64,000 bases of DNA from Panax quinquefolius (lineage: Eukaryota > Streptophyta > Magnoliopsida > Apiales > Araliaceae), in the NCBI GenBank assembly GCA_020205615.1, contig CM035166.1, positions 93,784,706 to 93,848,705 on the forward strand, in the 5' to 3' direction. The notes under the pieces are model-generated. The model was not told where the DNA came from. It did no database searches and saw only the letters and a program-made list of their open reading frames with translations. The position numbers and the translations under genes were made by a program. Numbering within the stretch: the stretch's first letter is position 1; each line of letters opens with the position of its first letter. Of the stretch, positions 11,191 through 23,412 are shown in pieces.

Positions 11191-13170
11191 CAAACCTTTA
11201 TGTAAATTATTAATTGTTTTAATTTAATATATGTTGATATGTGTTTAGAACAATTTATTTGGGCATAATTTTATTGTATAAAATTTATTATAAAAAAAAA
11301 AATAATTATTTTAATATTAAAATAAAAAGGTTTATTTTAATTTTAAAATTAAATTTCATGCTAACTAATTAGAGTTGGAATTGGATTCCATGATAACTAA
11401 TTGGAGTTGAAATTGGATTCTATTTTTCCTTAAATAAAGGAGTTTATTTTGATATGAAATTAGATTTCATATTATTCAAAAATTAAAAAGTTTATTTGTG
11501 AATAGGAAAGAATCCTAATTTCCATAAATAAAGGAGTTTATTTAGATATGAAATAAGATTTCATATTATTCAAAATAAAGGAGTTTATTTGTGAATAGGA
11601 AAAGAGAATCCGTTTCCTTTAATAAAGGAGTTTATTTCATTTTATTTTATTTTAACATGGAATTGGATTCATAATTAATTAAAATAAAAGAGTTTATTTT
11701 AATTAAAGATTTTTTTTTATGGAATTGGATTCCATAATTAATTAAAATAAAGGAGTTTATTTTAATTAAAATTTTGATTAAAATAAAATAGTTTATTTTA
11801 TTCAAAATTGGATAAATTAAAATAAAATAGTTTTATTTTGATTTAAATTTGGATTAAAATAAAGGAGTTTATTTTGATTCAAAATTAGATTTTATACTAA
11901 CTAAATTTGCCCATTAAATGATATCAATATATATATTAAATGTTTATTATTCATAAGATGAATGTTATTTATTGATGCATATGATGATGTGTATATGATA
12001 ATAAATGGGATTGATTATGGACTATCGACCAATGCGATTGGATTTTATTTTAGTTGGATGCATGAATGTATGGGTTTTATTAAATGGGGTCTCACAGCGT
12101 ACTGCCTTCTCTAATTTTTCTTAATGTAAATTCTATCTCCTCCTATGTACTTTCCTCGATCGGCGATCAAGGTTTCTATTTATTTTAAATAGTTTTGTAA
12201 TAGGAATATTTAGAATTATTTTGAAGAATTAGAAATCAAGGAACAAGAAGCGCTTGAAGACCCGTTTGTAATAGAGCCCGAGTTTAAATGTAATAGTTAT
12301 ATTTAAATATTATTTCTTGCACCCCTAGGGTTTGACCTTTTGGTTCACTTGGTGGCTCTAGTGAACCAAACTAGAATAAAAGTCCATAATCAATTCGGGT
12401 AGAATATAGTATTCTATATGTGCACGCTTATACTATATATGTTATATATTATGCAAACATGCTTCGCATGTTCATTAATATGACGCGTATTTTATATATA
12501 TATGTGCATGCGCGCTAAACAAGATGAGATAAATTAATAACAAACCCCTCAATTTTTTATATTAAGTCCTAAGCGTTCAAAGATATTTGAAATATCGAAC
12601 GTCGCCTTCTAGCATGATAAAATTAATAGAGTATTAAATATTTAATATGAGTTTGTTGTGTCACCACAAGGCAAGTATTAAGTATTTAAGATGTTAATTT
12701 ATCACATTTGATGCTTATAAAGAAAATTGAACAATATTATTTTGTTGTGTCACCACAAGGATGATATTTTTCTTTTTGAATATATGGAGTGCTAGGTTGG
12801 ACTTAACTTGGATAATTTTGATTCGGATGTGCCACCACTTGATCAAAATAATCTAAGAGGCAAAAGAAAAGGAGTTGCATAGTTGATGTAATTGACAAAA
12901 GTTGTCTACCTATTTATTTATATATAGTTTGTTGTGTCACCACAAGGCTATATACATTTGAAATGGGATCCTTATTCTCACTAGCAAATCTTTCATTAGA
13001 TTTTGCCGAACTATATAAGTGAGGGTAATATAGTTTGAAGAAAATAGTGGGAGATACCAATTTAAAACAAGACCTAATTTATTTTGGTAATTAATAAAAG
13101 AATGTATGTTAAAATGTTGTTAATTACAAATTCATTTACGTAATTTTACAATGTCTAAAATTACTATCAT
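11191..13170 (+). other. Copia untranslated leader with internal repeats
   Basis: Nearly 2 kb lies between the primer site and the first gag homology. From 11340 to 11900 it is made of degenerate repeats centred on AATAAAGGAGTTTATTT, itself partly palindromic. Further on, TTGTTGTGTCACCACAAGG occurs three times (about 12650, 12745 and 12925), each able to pair TTGTG with CACAA. No protein-coding homology is visible. Confidence 0.75.
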
Positions 13171-13184
13171 CATGAAGCATATTA

Positions 13185-13960
13185 GATGCTAAATTAACCG
13201 AATCAAATTAAACGGATTGGTTAAGGAAATTGAGAAAAGTTCTCATGGTCAAAAAAGTTATCTTATGTCCTTAATACGCATATCCTCGAATGGTTGCGCA
13301 TAATGCCTCGAGGAAGAGATTGCTACTTTTAGAAAGTGGCAAGATGATGCATAGTTAGCTCAATGCATCATGCTCGCATCTATGAGTAACGAGCTTCGTC
13401 CACAGATGAAACTATGGATGCTTCTACTATACTCCCGCACGCGTCAAGTAGTTGATGGTGAGGAAAGTAGGACCGATAGATATCGAGATATCTAAGGAGC
13501 TCTTCCGATCTAGAATGACCAATGACACTACAAAGATGCGGATAAAAGTCCTTAACATTATCAATTTGATTGATCAATTAGACAACGAAGTTTTGTCATG
13601 GATGGAGAGTTGAGCCAAGATTTGATCTTGCACTCACTCTGGACTCCTTTCACAATTGTTGTGAATTTTTCATATGAACAAGCTAGATATCGCCTCGCCG
13701 ATTTGCTTAACATATTGAAAAATGTCGAGAGTCACTTTCCAACCAAGAAAGATCAAGTCTTCTTCGGTAGGGGCCAAAAGGATCTTCTGAAAAGAAGAAT
13801 GATTCAAAGAAGGTAAATAGAAAGGCATAAACAAAGGATAATAAGAACAAAACTGATACGGATAGCAAAGGAGTTTGCTTCCACTGTAATAAGCCTGGAC
13901 ACTGGAAAGAAACTGCGAAGTATCTTGCAGAGGAGGCTAACCAAAGAAGCTTAGTGAAGT
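13185..13960 (+). pseudogene. gag: Degraded copia gag
   Basis: Translated blocks match the plant copia Gag pattern in order but in different frames. They include KWQDDA and LAQCIMLASMSNEL (about 13340-13395), a block ending in the LADLLNILKNVESHFPTKK region (13690-13750), and a zinc knuckle starting CFHCNKPGHWK (about 13875) whose last cysteine position is lost. Frameshifts and stops separate them, so no full Gag is encoded. Confidence 0.7.
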
Positions 13961-14019
13961 TTCGCTTATAATACGCTTTTGTTCATGATTGAAATAAATT
14001 TTTCTTTAAGTCAAGGTTC

Positions 14020-16225
14020 TACTTGGGTATTGGATACCGACTTTGGTTATCATAAATATAGATTTATGAAGAGACCAAGCAAGTAGAAAGCTAAACAAAT
14101 ATAAGTAATCCTATATGTGGGAAATGAAGCAAAGGTTGCAACATTAACCATAGAAACTTATAGTTTAGCAATCCCTACGAGCAAATCTATTAAGTCAATA
14201 AGTTGTTATTGTATTCCGCTTCTTGTTAGAAATATTATTTCTATTTTATTGTTGACAATAAAATTTTTGGTATTATAATTAAGAACAATTGTTGTTCTAT
14301 TTATAATAATAATGTTTTGTATAAATGAAATATTACTTAATAGATTTTGTATACTGACTTACGTGGAAAATTATTTTATAAATTGAACAAACTAATATAA
14401 GAAAAGGAGATGATCATTCAAAGAGTTGAATGTGTGTATTTGTTGAAATATAAGTATGAATTATTCGAAAGGTTCAAAGAATTCGTAAGTGAAAACAAAT
14501 TGACAATGTATTAAGATTCTTTGATTAGATCAAGGAATAAATACTTGTGAAATAAGTTTCTAGATCATCTTAAATGGTTTTTTCATAATGGACGCCTCGA
14601 TCACGCAATAATTGATTGATGTATTTGAATGGAAAAATCGTACCTTGTTGGACATGGTGCGATCCATAATGATTTTACCGACATTCCAAAGATCCTTCTA
14701 GGGTCATGTCCTAGAAATGGTCAGACATATCTACGAAAATGGTAACCTCAAAATCCATTTCCAAGACTCCATAAAAGTTATGGATGTGGAGGATTCCTAA
14801 TCTTAAGTATGTTAAGATAAGGGTTGTCCAACTTATGTGAAAAGGTTTCAAAGGATAAGCTTGGGACAAGATTTGACATGTACAGATTTGTGGGACATCC
14901 TAAAGTAAGTTTAGGGTATATGTTCTATAATTCTACTTAGCAAAAGGTGTTTGTTACGAAACACGCCGCTTCTAAGATAAAAAGGTGTTTATCATTAAAA
15001 GGGCTAGTGGGAGGATAATAGATCTTGAAAAGTTCAAGAACCACAAAACACTATAAGTCAAATAAGAGGAACCTATAGATGTACTTCTATTGTACCACAA
15101 AACCGAATCAGAATCGAATAGTATCAAGATACCTAGGAGGTATGGATTCATCATAGATGATGATGATGAGGTACACATCATAGAAGATGATGATCCGAGC
15201 TACATACGATGAGGTAAGTGTTGTAGATACTCAAAGAAATGGATTGAAGCAAGTTTCTCAAATATGGAACATTCGTTTTGATGAGGCAATCAAAAGAGTT
15301 TGATTTTATCAAAAATAAGAATGAACCTAGTGTGTACAAAAGGGTCGAATTGGAGCATCGTGACATTCCTAGTACTATATATTGATATACTACGGATAAG
15401 GAATGACATACCAATGCTACAATCAGTAAAGATAAAGTTGTCTAAACAATCCTCCATGAATAATTTGGAAGAGTATCTTAATTAGAGATATAAATCTATA
15501 TAGATAGATTTAAGAGGATGCTCGACTTAACCCAAGGAACGATATTCATTTGATGCTAAAGTCGCTAGCATGGCAAACTCCAAGAGATGTCTCATGTCGA
15601 TGAGCTATGGAGTGTATCTCTCTTAATAGTCCCCAAAGACTCAAAAAGAGATCACATGAGTAATTATCATGTATGCAATGAAATATACGAGACCTGATGT
15701 TGATCAGTCATATTCAGGAGAAGTTCACTATGAGTTAGTGAAAAACATCTTAAAGCTTAACCCAAGACTAAGGATGTGATCATATTCATGGTGGTTCTAA
15801 ATTAAAACTAGAGGGCTTAATGACTCAAGTTTTTCGACGCACTAAGATGACGTAAAATCCACTTTAAGGTAAAGCGTTATCTTGGGCGAATAAAGGTGCG
15901 ATGAATTGAAAGGTTCCAAACAAAGAAAGAGTTCTTTGTTTAGTGATAAAGACAAAGTATATAGCTATAAATGAAGTCGCAAGTTGATTGTTTGGATTAA
16001 AAGTTCATTACGTAACTAGAATAGTTCCTAAGTCTCATCTTGGATCTAAACATGTGTTGTGGCACTTTCATTTGATTATTAGAATCATTGAAAGATGAGA
16101 AATCACTATAGAGATAGTGGACTCTCATGAACAACATTACATATCCATTAACTAAAGCTTATCCAACAAACAGGATAATCGCCACTTAGAGAAGAAGAGT
16201 ATAAGATATAATGGCGATTGGCTTT
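14020..16225 (+). pseudogene. pol: Degraded copia pol (protease, integrase, RT, RNase H remnants)
   Basis: Short matches in copia order are scattered over all frames. WVLDTDFG near 14025 is the protease active-site region with the catalytic DTG altered. The KGVFVTKHA region (about 14940-14970) corresponds to the end of integrase. SVYKR and then LVLYIDILRIRNDIPMLQSVK (about 15330-15440) correspond to the RT palm, with the YVDD motif broken. MKYTRPDVDQSYSGE (about 15675-15725) and ALSWANK (about 15870) fit the RT-RNase H end. Stops and shifts are frequent and large parts are missing or unrecognisable, so the element cannot encode working enzymes. Confidence 0.7.
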
Positions 16226-16241
16226 AGTGCAAGTGGGAGAT

Positions 16242-18134
16242 TGAAAGTAGTATGCACACAAGCCAATCATGTTTGATGATAAAGCATATACTTTGTAACA
16301 ATCTTATTCATTTATTAATAAAAGTATTAATTTATTAAAGGCTTTTAATTATCTACATGATGTTGTTTTTTATAATATGTGATAAACCCATAGTTTTAAG
16401 CAATGCTTTTAGAATAATGATGATGGTCATTCTAATGAGATCTAAATTCTTAGAAAGCTTAAAACTAAAATAGTTCCCAATCATTGGTTTACTAAATTGG
16501 GGATTAGTGAATCCGGATAGATTGGTACATACGTTGCTTTGCTCATTGATGAGGATGATTGATCTCACGATCATTTGTGTGGAGACACTAAAGCAAGTAT
16601 GTAGGTGCTTATTAGAGAATAAGTTCAATTTGAACGTGGCTCGCTAAGGAATACCTAATGGAGTTTTACTTGCTCATCAATAGGAATTCTGTAGAGTGAT
16701 AGTAGTACAAGTGATCCTTGGACTTGAGATTATCATAGTATCTTGTGTATGATGAGTTATACTTTGACTTATTCCTTAAGACCCTTAGGTATATCATCAA
16801 AGGGTATGCTTGGGTATAATAAATTATACATGGAGATAATGTATGATCAATAAAGAATCTACCACTTCTAATAAAAGAAGAGAAATGTCCTATGTGATTT
16901 GATAAATGACAACCCAAGAGTCCTCTTGGCAAGGCGTAATGAAATTAGAAAGGAGTTTCTAATTTGCATTATTTGAGTTGTGCATTTAAGGATCGAAATA
17001 CATATAATTAAATAAAATAAGACTTGACAAGAATTCCATGTCTTATATTTAATTGGGACATTGTATGGTGGAAGGATTGAATTGTATTTGTAACTATTTA
17101 CTCAAAGGTTCTTTAATGATTAATGTTGAAATCTATATTATCCGGAAAGTCGTTGATCGCTAGGAGGCTTATCCCTATCAGAGAATAAATATTATTTATT
17201 TAAATAAATTAATTATTTAATTTATTTATTTAAATAAGATTAGAATTGTTCTAATTGATTTATTCACAACCTAGCTTTAATATGGAGAACCTAAAGGGTC
17301 ACACCATAAAAGGAAGAATAATTATTTAAGAAGTTAATGGCATAATCGTAATAATATAAAGTTAGTATATTTAATTTAATCTATGGTGATAGAATAAATT
17401 AAATAGCTTAATATTTATTATTTAATATTTTAGAAATATTAAATATAAATTAATAAGAATAGTCTTATTAATATTATTACAATTATTATTATTTTAATTT
17501 CTAAAAGAGTTTAGGAATTAATTTAATATAAGTACTCTCATTTATTCCTAATTGGATTAGGAAGGAAAATTAGTTAAAAGAGTTTAATTAATTATCCCTA
17601 ATTAGATTAGGGAGCTTAATTAATTAAAAGAATTTAATTAATTAAATAAATCCCAATTCCTTAATTGTTAAGGTGGGTTGCCCACATCTATAAATAAGAG
17701 GAGTCTTATTATGGGTGTTGGTGGTTGTTGACTTTCACAACTACGTAATAATTCCAATTTTTTGGAGAGTACGCCCTTTTCTATAGAGATAGAAAACTAG
17801 GGTTGAGCCAATACCCTTCTTCTTGAATCTTTATTTTTCCTTGGTGGATCACCTCTAGAGGCCAAACATATGGGTGGCTAACGCCGATCAAAGGAAGGAA
17901 CAAAACCCGGTGGGATTCAAGTTGAACGTGAAAGGAGTTTGGAGGTGAACTTGTTGCACGAGGAAGCTCGATCTTCAAGGGTATGATTTTATTCTTTATC
18001 TTTTCGTTTAATTAATAATTATGCATAAAGGGTGATCCGGGTATATGGTTTGTAAAATTTTTAAACTCTGATTTTACACGTTTTCGCACTTTTTATGCAA
18101 TTTGATTGCGTTCTTGAATATTACAAACCTAACA
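16242..18134 (+). repeat. Copia 3' LTR
   Basis: The LTR starts TGAAAGTAG immediately after the polypurine tract AAGTGGGAGA (16231-16240) and ends AAACCTAACA at 18134. It is almost identical to the 5' LTR, including the TTTATTTAAATAAAT palindromes near 17200. The high identity suggests a fairly recent element in spite of the broken coding region. Confidence 0.9.
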
Positions 18135-19200
18135 GGACCAATAGGAGTTTAAAGGAGAGCCAAAACCACTTCGGCGGAAGAATGGATAAAGCAGATTACT
18201 AAGATATTTGATGTCTTGGGATGCTCAGGAGCAAAAGGTTCCTTTCGCCTTTTATGTTGCGCGGAGAGAGGCGACATTGGTGGGAATAGGTAAAACGCGT
18301 ACTCAACTTCTTTGTCTTCAAGATATCTTGGGAGAAGTTCCAGAGTCGTTCAACGATAAATACTTTCCGAAAGTATTCGCCACACGAAGGAGGTGGAGTT
18401 TATCAAGTTGGAACAAAACAATATGACCGTGTCGCAATACGAGGCAAAATTTGCGAGTTATCACGATTTAATGTCCCACTTGGTGGATAATGAAGAGAAA
18501 TGGCGCGAATGTTTTAAGAGGTTTGAAGTCGGAGATACGTCCAACATCTTATTTCTCATAAACCGTGTTTGTATTCAGATGTTGTAAATAGGGCTCGATT
18601 AGTGGAGCGCGATAACGAGTCAACGAACTAAAAGAGAGCGGTAGGCAAATTATAATACCAATGAGAGTAGTCATCGGCGGTGACAACAAGCGCGTGGAGG
18701 AATCAACAGCCGGATATGGTAACCACTTCGGTGGTAATCGTGGTCAAAGCAATAAGAATGGACATTTCAAGAAAAGGAGATTCAACAATGATGGAAAGAC
18801 GTCAAGACCAAAGACCCGTTGTTAAGGAAGGAGAAAGACCACCTATCATATGCTTCAAATGCGGAGGAGGGGGACACATCATCCGAATCTACTGCCATCT
18901 TAGTCAAAGCATGTTATAATTGTGGAAGAGAAGGTCACTTAGCTCGATTTTGTCGTTTCTGAGAAGACAAATTCAACTAGGATGGAGGCACCAAAGGTCA
19001 TCCTGACAAACCAAAGCCGTAGTTTAAGAGAGAGCGTTTTTTTTCTCGTGACGAGGAACCCGAATAAAATTATCACGGGTAAGTTAATCATAAGCTCTTG
19101 CGAAGTCTATACCGTGTTAGATACCGATTCTACCCACTCTTTTATTTCACCTAGTTGTGTTCAACGTTTAAATTTGACTCAAAGAAGTTAGACTTTGACT
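18135..19200 (+). pseudogene. gag: Degraded gypsy gag and protease start, copy B
   Basis: The sequence starts abruptly within gag at the block corresponding to 6016 in copy A. It continues with the KIFDVLG motif, the NNMTVSQYEAKFASYHDLMSHLVDNEE block (18416-18495), zinc-knuckle sequence (about 18855-18960) and a segment reaching the protease, where the active site reads DTD at 19120-19128 followed by [10 protein letters not shown]. The start of gag, the primer site and the LTR are missing because the copia 3' LTR abuts at 18134. Frameshifts differ in part from those in copy A although neighbouring non-coding DNA is identical. Confidence 0.78.
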
Positions 19201-21040
19201 TATTGGTTGAAACTTCGTTAGTAGGAGCCTTCGTTACTTACTATTTTTAAATCTTGTTTGATTCAAATAAACACTTTCACGTTACATTCGTCGATCTTAT
19301 CTTTTGAAAATACTTGCCTTTTGATGTGATTTTAGGAATCAATTGGTTAACTACTCATCATGCTTTTCGTAAGGTTGTTAGCTTTTATATTCATAACCAA
19401 CCTGTTGTGCGAATTCAAGTAACCAAACTACTAAAGTCAATTATTGTCATATCAAGCCATAAGTAAAGAGCCCCGAACCTTTCGTTGTTGACTTCCTTGT
19501 GTGGAATGCACCAAAGCCAGACTTTCTGTAGGCGACATCGTGAATGAAGATGGCAAGTTTATAGGTATCATTGTGAGGTGCTATCTAGGTTAAGGGATAG
19601 AAGTCACAGTTGGTATCAATGTGACGTACTATCCAAGTCTTGGATGAGAGTCACAGTTTTGAATGATATTTCTATTATTAATAAATTTTCTGGCGTATTC
19701 TTGAAGACTTCTTAGCCTACTTAGAGCGTGAAATCGAATTTTGTATTGACCCCAGTACAAAACCCATTTCTTAAACCCTCAAATATTTCTTCAACTAAAA
19801 TGAATACAGGTTTACGTGGTTTATGATGAAAGTCATAATAAAAGCATTGGACTAATAAAAATCATGGGTATACGTGGTATTAGTAAGGGTTATGATGAGT
19901 TATGTTGGTTAGTATGTGAAAACATGAAAGTTTCTTAAAAATCACAAGGAGTTAAAACCGATTTTTGGTGAAAAACGTAACATGAAATTAAATTGACCAA
20001 ATCTCCTATTATATTTTGAATTTTTGAGTGTGGTCAAGTCCTAGAGTTAGATCTATGAGTTACCTAACTAATCCAAGTGGAATCACCGAAAAGGTGTTGT
20101 AGATTTTCAGTGTGGACGATTTTAGCAAAGGAGTCAAAACTTCAAAATGTCCAAAAAATTGCTGCCACATTTTTGTAAGGGCTGTTTTACCACTTAATTA
20201 GTGAGAAAAATTCAGGCCTTTTGGGACATAAAAGTATATGCTATAAAGAACATCGTGTCCAAAAATGAGCTCATTCCGACTTAAAATGAGCAAGTTATGA
20301 CCATTTCAATATTTAGGTTTTTTGACAAAAATGCTATAACCGGAGTTCTATAACTCAAGCGACCATGAAATTTAAATCGAGGCTCACATTAACATGTGTA
20401 AGGTCCTGCCAAGATTTGGAAATTTTTGGAGTTAAACTTGAGGTAGCTAATTTCTTAAGGAATTAATTAGAAATTGATTTTTGAAAATAGTAAATGAATT
20501 TTAAAAATTCCGAGAAAATATATTTTCATTATGGGACTATATTATGCTAAATCCCGAAAAAGAAATATTTTTGGGACTGATTTGGTATTTTCATGAAAAT
20601 AGTTTAGTTACTTAACATATGAGTTAAATATGTTATGTGAAGTAACAAAGTTGAAAATAGGATTTTATGGCTAGAGAATCCTATATAGAGTATATGCATA
20701 TTTTTTTTGATGAGGATTTGATAATTGGTGATGATATCTTATGAGTATGGCATTTTGAATGATTAAATGCATTATATGGTAAAAGCGTAAACAATTGAGA
20801 TAAATTGTTTATAAATTTGAAAAAGTGATTAAAATATTGTTATAATATTAATGATATTAGATTATAAGATTATTAAGTGATTGATAACATGGGGATATTC
20901 TTGAATCCTGGATAAATTATATTATAAATGTTTAATATTTATCCTTTATCTCATTTGATTGATTCTTTATATCATTGACATGATCCTCATGCTTATATTA
21001 TGTTGAAAGTCATCTATGGCTCACGTGCATAGATGGACTT
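19201..21040 (+). other. Protease remainder, RT stub and non-coding region, copy B
   Basis: This continues the copy A pattern: a protease tail with GINWLTTHH (about 19335), an RT stub ending near 19800, then the non-coding region. From 20881 to 21104 it is identical to 8761-8984, apart from no visible change, before the array variants begin. That identity implies a recent duplication or recent common source for A and B. Confidence 0.75.
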
Positions 21041-21088
21041 GGTATGATTATGACCAGGGATTGTTCGGTATAATCATAACCGTAATTG

Positions 21089-21263
21089 AAAACACGATTA
21101 TCTTTGGCCGTAGTGCATGGATAATTTGTGGTCGTGATACTAATGAATACACGATTATCTTTGGCCGTAGTGCATGGATAATTTGTGGTCGTGATACTAA
21201 TGAATACACGATTATCTTTGGCCGTAGTGCATGGATAATTTGTGGTCGTGATACTACCTCCAT
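21089..21263 (+). repeat. 57-bp tandem array, copy B (three units)
   Basis: Three units homologous to the copy A array are present, all reading TTTGGCCGTAGTGC where copy A units read TTTGGTAGTAGTGC. The array stops in the middle of a unit at about 21256-21263, where minus-strand gypsy RNase H sequence begins. The junction shows only a few bases of microhomology (TACT/CTAC). Confidence 0.88.
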
Positions 21264-21265
21264 CC

Positions 21266-21830
21266 TTTGTAAGTCTTTAATTCTACCTCCATCCTTTGCA
21301 AGTCATACAGAATGGGCCTTTGCATTGACAATATCGCACTCGTACTCGCATATGATCTTCTACTCAATGCGTCAGCTACTACGTTCGCTTTTCCAATATG
21401 ATATTGAATAGTGTGATTGTAATCTTTCAATAGTTCAAGCCAACGTCGTTGCCGCATATTGAGTTATTTTTGGGTGAAGAAATATTTAAGGCTTTTATGG
21501 TCCGTATAAATCTCCACTTTCTCCCCATACAAGTAGTGTCTCCAAATTTTCAACGCGAATACGACTGCTGTCAACTCTAGATCATGAGTAGGATAATTCC
21601 TCTCATCTTCTTTGAGTTGTCGTGAGGTATAAAGCTATGACTTTCCCATGTTGCATGAGAACACATCCTAACCCTTTGCACTCAAGCATCATTGAGATAA
21701 CAAATCCATCCGTACGGATGGTATTGCGAAACAGTCTTAGAAATGAGTCTCCTCTTGAGCTCTTGGAAACTCTTCTCGCATTCCTCGCTCCATACGAATT
21801 TTGTATCTTTCCGAGTCAGCTGAGTTAACG
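21266..21830 (-). pseudogene. Gypsy RNase H fragment (minus)
   Basis: The frame 21254-21457 encodes [20 protein letters not shown] followed by [11 protein letters not shown], the typical end of gypsy RNase H, which degrades the RNA strand of the DNA-RNA hybrid. Upstream on the minus strand (21460-21830) further RNase H homology appears in broken frames. The sequence stops at the junction with copy B of the plus-strand element, so the integrase expected next is absent. Confidence 0.75.
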
Positions 21831-22416
21831 GAGTAGAGATTCAAGAAAATCTTTCCACAAATCTCCGATAATAACTAGCTAAGCCCGAGAAAACAGTGCT
21901 TTGATCACCGAAACTTGATTTGCTCCCAACTTTGTCTTGCTTCAATCTTCGCTGGTCAATAGATACTCCATGTTTTGATACCACGCGCCCAAGGAATTCT
22001 ACTTCCTTAAGCCGAACTTCTCAGATTTCTTCAACAGCATAAAGCTTGTTTTCACGAAGCCTTTCAAGTATCAACTTCAAATGGTGCTCATGATCTTCAC
22101 GGCTTTTGGAATAGATGAGGATGTCATCAATAAAGACAACAACGAATCCATCCAAATATTCCTTGAATACTAGGTTCATCATATCCATGAAAGCGGCGGG
22201 AGCATTAGTCAATCCAAAAGACATGACTAAGAATTCATAATCCCTGCATCTGAGTTCTCAAGGCGCTTTTGAATATCCTCGCTTTTAATCTTCAAATTGA
22301 TGATATCCAGAATGAAGATCGATCTTTGAAAAGAATTTTGCTCCTTGTAACTGGTCAAATAGGTCATCAATGCGAGGTATCGGATACCTATTCTTGATGG
22401 TGACATGGTTCAATTC
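21831..22416 (-). pseudogene. Gypsy reverse transcriptase core (minus)
   Basis: This is the catalytic core of reverse transcriptase. The frame 22021-22224 contains [17 protein letters not shown] and the catalytic motif [11 protein letters not shown], with FIDDILIYS at 22108-22134. Upstream, [20 protein letters not shown] and SGYHQ (about 22280-22400) are in another frame. At least one frameshift near 22225-22270 and the nonsense codon at 22417-22419 break the polyprotein. The two catalytic aspartates are present. Confidence 0.82.
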
Positions 22417-23412
22417 TCAGTAGTCAATACAAAGTTGCATACTCCCGGCTTTCTTCTTTACGAATAAAACAGGAGCACCCCAAGGAGATGTACTAGGACG
22501 AATGAAACCGATGTCTAATAACTCCTGTAGTTGGACTTTTAACTCCTGAAGTTCAATAGGAGTCATTCGATATGGGGTTTTAGAAATGGGTTTTGTACCC
22601 GGTTCAAGGTCAATAAAGAATTCAACATCACGTTCTGGGGGTAGACCGGGAAGCTCTTCAGGAAATACATCAGGAAATTCTCTAACAACAGAAATATTAT
22701 TCAAATCTGACTTGTCTTTGTTCAAATCCATAACATGGGCTAAGAAAGCTTGACATCCATTTTTCAATAAACGAATAGCTTTGTGGCTTGATATGACAGT
22801 TACTGATTTTAGTGGTTTAGTAGTTTGAATTCGTATGACGGGTTGGTTAGGAATATGAAAACTAACAATCTTATGAAAACAATCAATTTTAGCATGATGA
22901 GTGGTTAACCAATCAATTCCTAAAATCACATCAAAAGCAAGTATCTTTAAAGAGATAAGATCAACTGGTAATGTGATAGTGCCAACTTGGATTAAGCAAG
23001 ATTTATAAACAGTGGACGTAACGAAAGTTTCTCCTAATGGAGTCTCCACTGATAAATCAAAGTCTAATTTCTCCGGAGTCAAGTTTAAACGTTGAGCACA
23101 GGCAGGAGAGATAAAAGAATGGGTAGAACCGGTATCTATTAAGGTATAAAATTCGCAAGAGTTCAAGATTAGCTTACCCATGATCACCTCGTTCGGGTTC
23201 CTCATGTTTTGGCCAGTCACGACAAACGCTCTTCCAGGAACCGCTGATTTTAACTTATCCGGGACAGCCCTTGGAGTCACCATCCCCGTTGAACTTGGTT
23301 TTGCTACAGAATAATTCTGAGCTATGTGGCCTTCCTTTCCACAGTTGTAACATACCTTAGATTGTTGTGGACAGTTTGGGCTGATATGTCCCTCTTTCCC
23401 GCATTTGTAGCA
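22417..23412 (-). CDS. Gypsy zinc knuckles, protease and RT N-terminus (minus, one open frame)
   Basis: A single frame runs from the zinc knuckles to the start of RT. The first knuckle, [14 protein letters not shown] (23371-23412), is intact; the second (23311-23352) has Tyr in place of its last Cys. The protease follows with its DTGSTHSF active site (DTG at 23128-23136) and [10 protein letters not shown]. Then come the linker [19 protein letters not shown] and RT N-terminal blocks [13 protein letters not shown] and [15 protein letters not shown]. The frame ends at TGA 22417-22419, immediately after LCIDY, where relatives have Arg (CGA), so one C-to-T change explains the stop. The fragment looks recently functional. 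Confidence 0.85.
   Translation of the reverse strand, partial: CYKCGKEGHISPNCPQQSKVCYNCGKEGHIAQNYSVAKPSSTGMVTPRAVPDKLKSAVPGRAFVVTGQNMRNPNEVIMGKLILNSCEFYTLIDTGSTHSFISPACAQRLNLTPEKLDFDLSVETPLGETFVTSTVYKSCLIQVGTITLPVDLISLKILAFDVILGIDWLTTHHAKIDCFHKIVSFHIPNQPVIRIQTTKPLKSVTVISSHKAIRLLKNGCQAFLAHVMDLNKDKSDLNNISVVREFPDVFPEELPGLPPERDVEFFIDLEPGTKPISKTPYRMTPIELQELKVQLQELLDIGFIRPSTSPWGAPVLFVKKKAGSMQLCIDY

Larger units (their letters stand above)
9297..18134 (+). mobile_element. Ty1/copia retrotransposon, decayed, without TSD
   Basis: The element has two near-identical LTRs (9297-11177 and 16242-18134), a primer-binding site, a very long leader, remnants of gag and pol in copia order, and a polypurine tract AAGTGGGAGA just before the 3' LTR. 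Its length is about 8.8 kb. The 5' LTR lacks about the first 11 bases present in the 3' LTR (TGAAAGTAGT...). The flanks differ: gypsy array sequence on the left and gypsy gag sequence on the right, with no target-site duplication. It is therefore probably a recombinant or a misjoin and not a simple insertion. Confidence 0.88.

Noticed and set aside
11340..11900. A satellite or centromeric repeat in the copia leader
   Set aside because: The repeat is short, degenerate and confined to the leader between primer site and gag, so it is part of the element.
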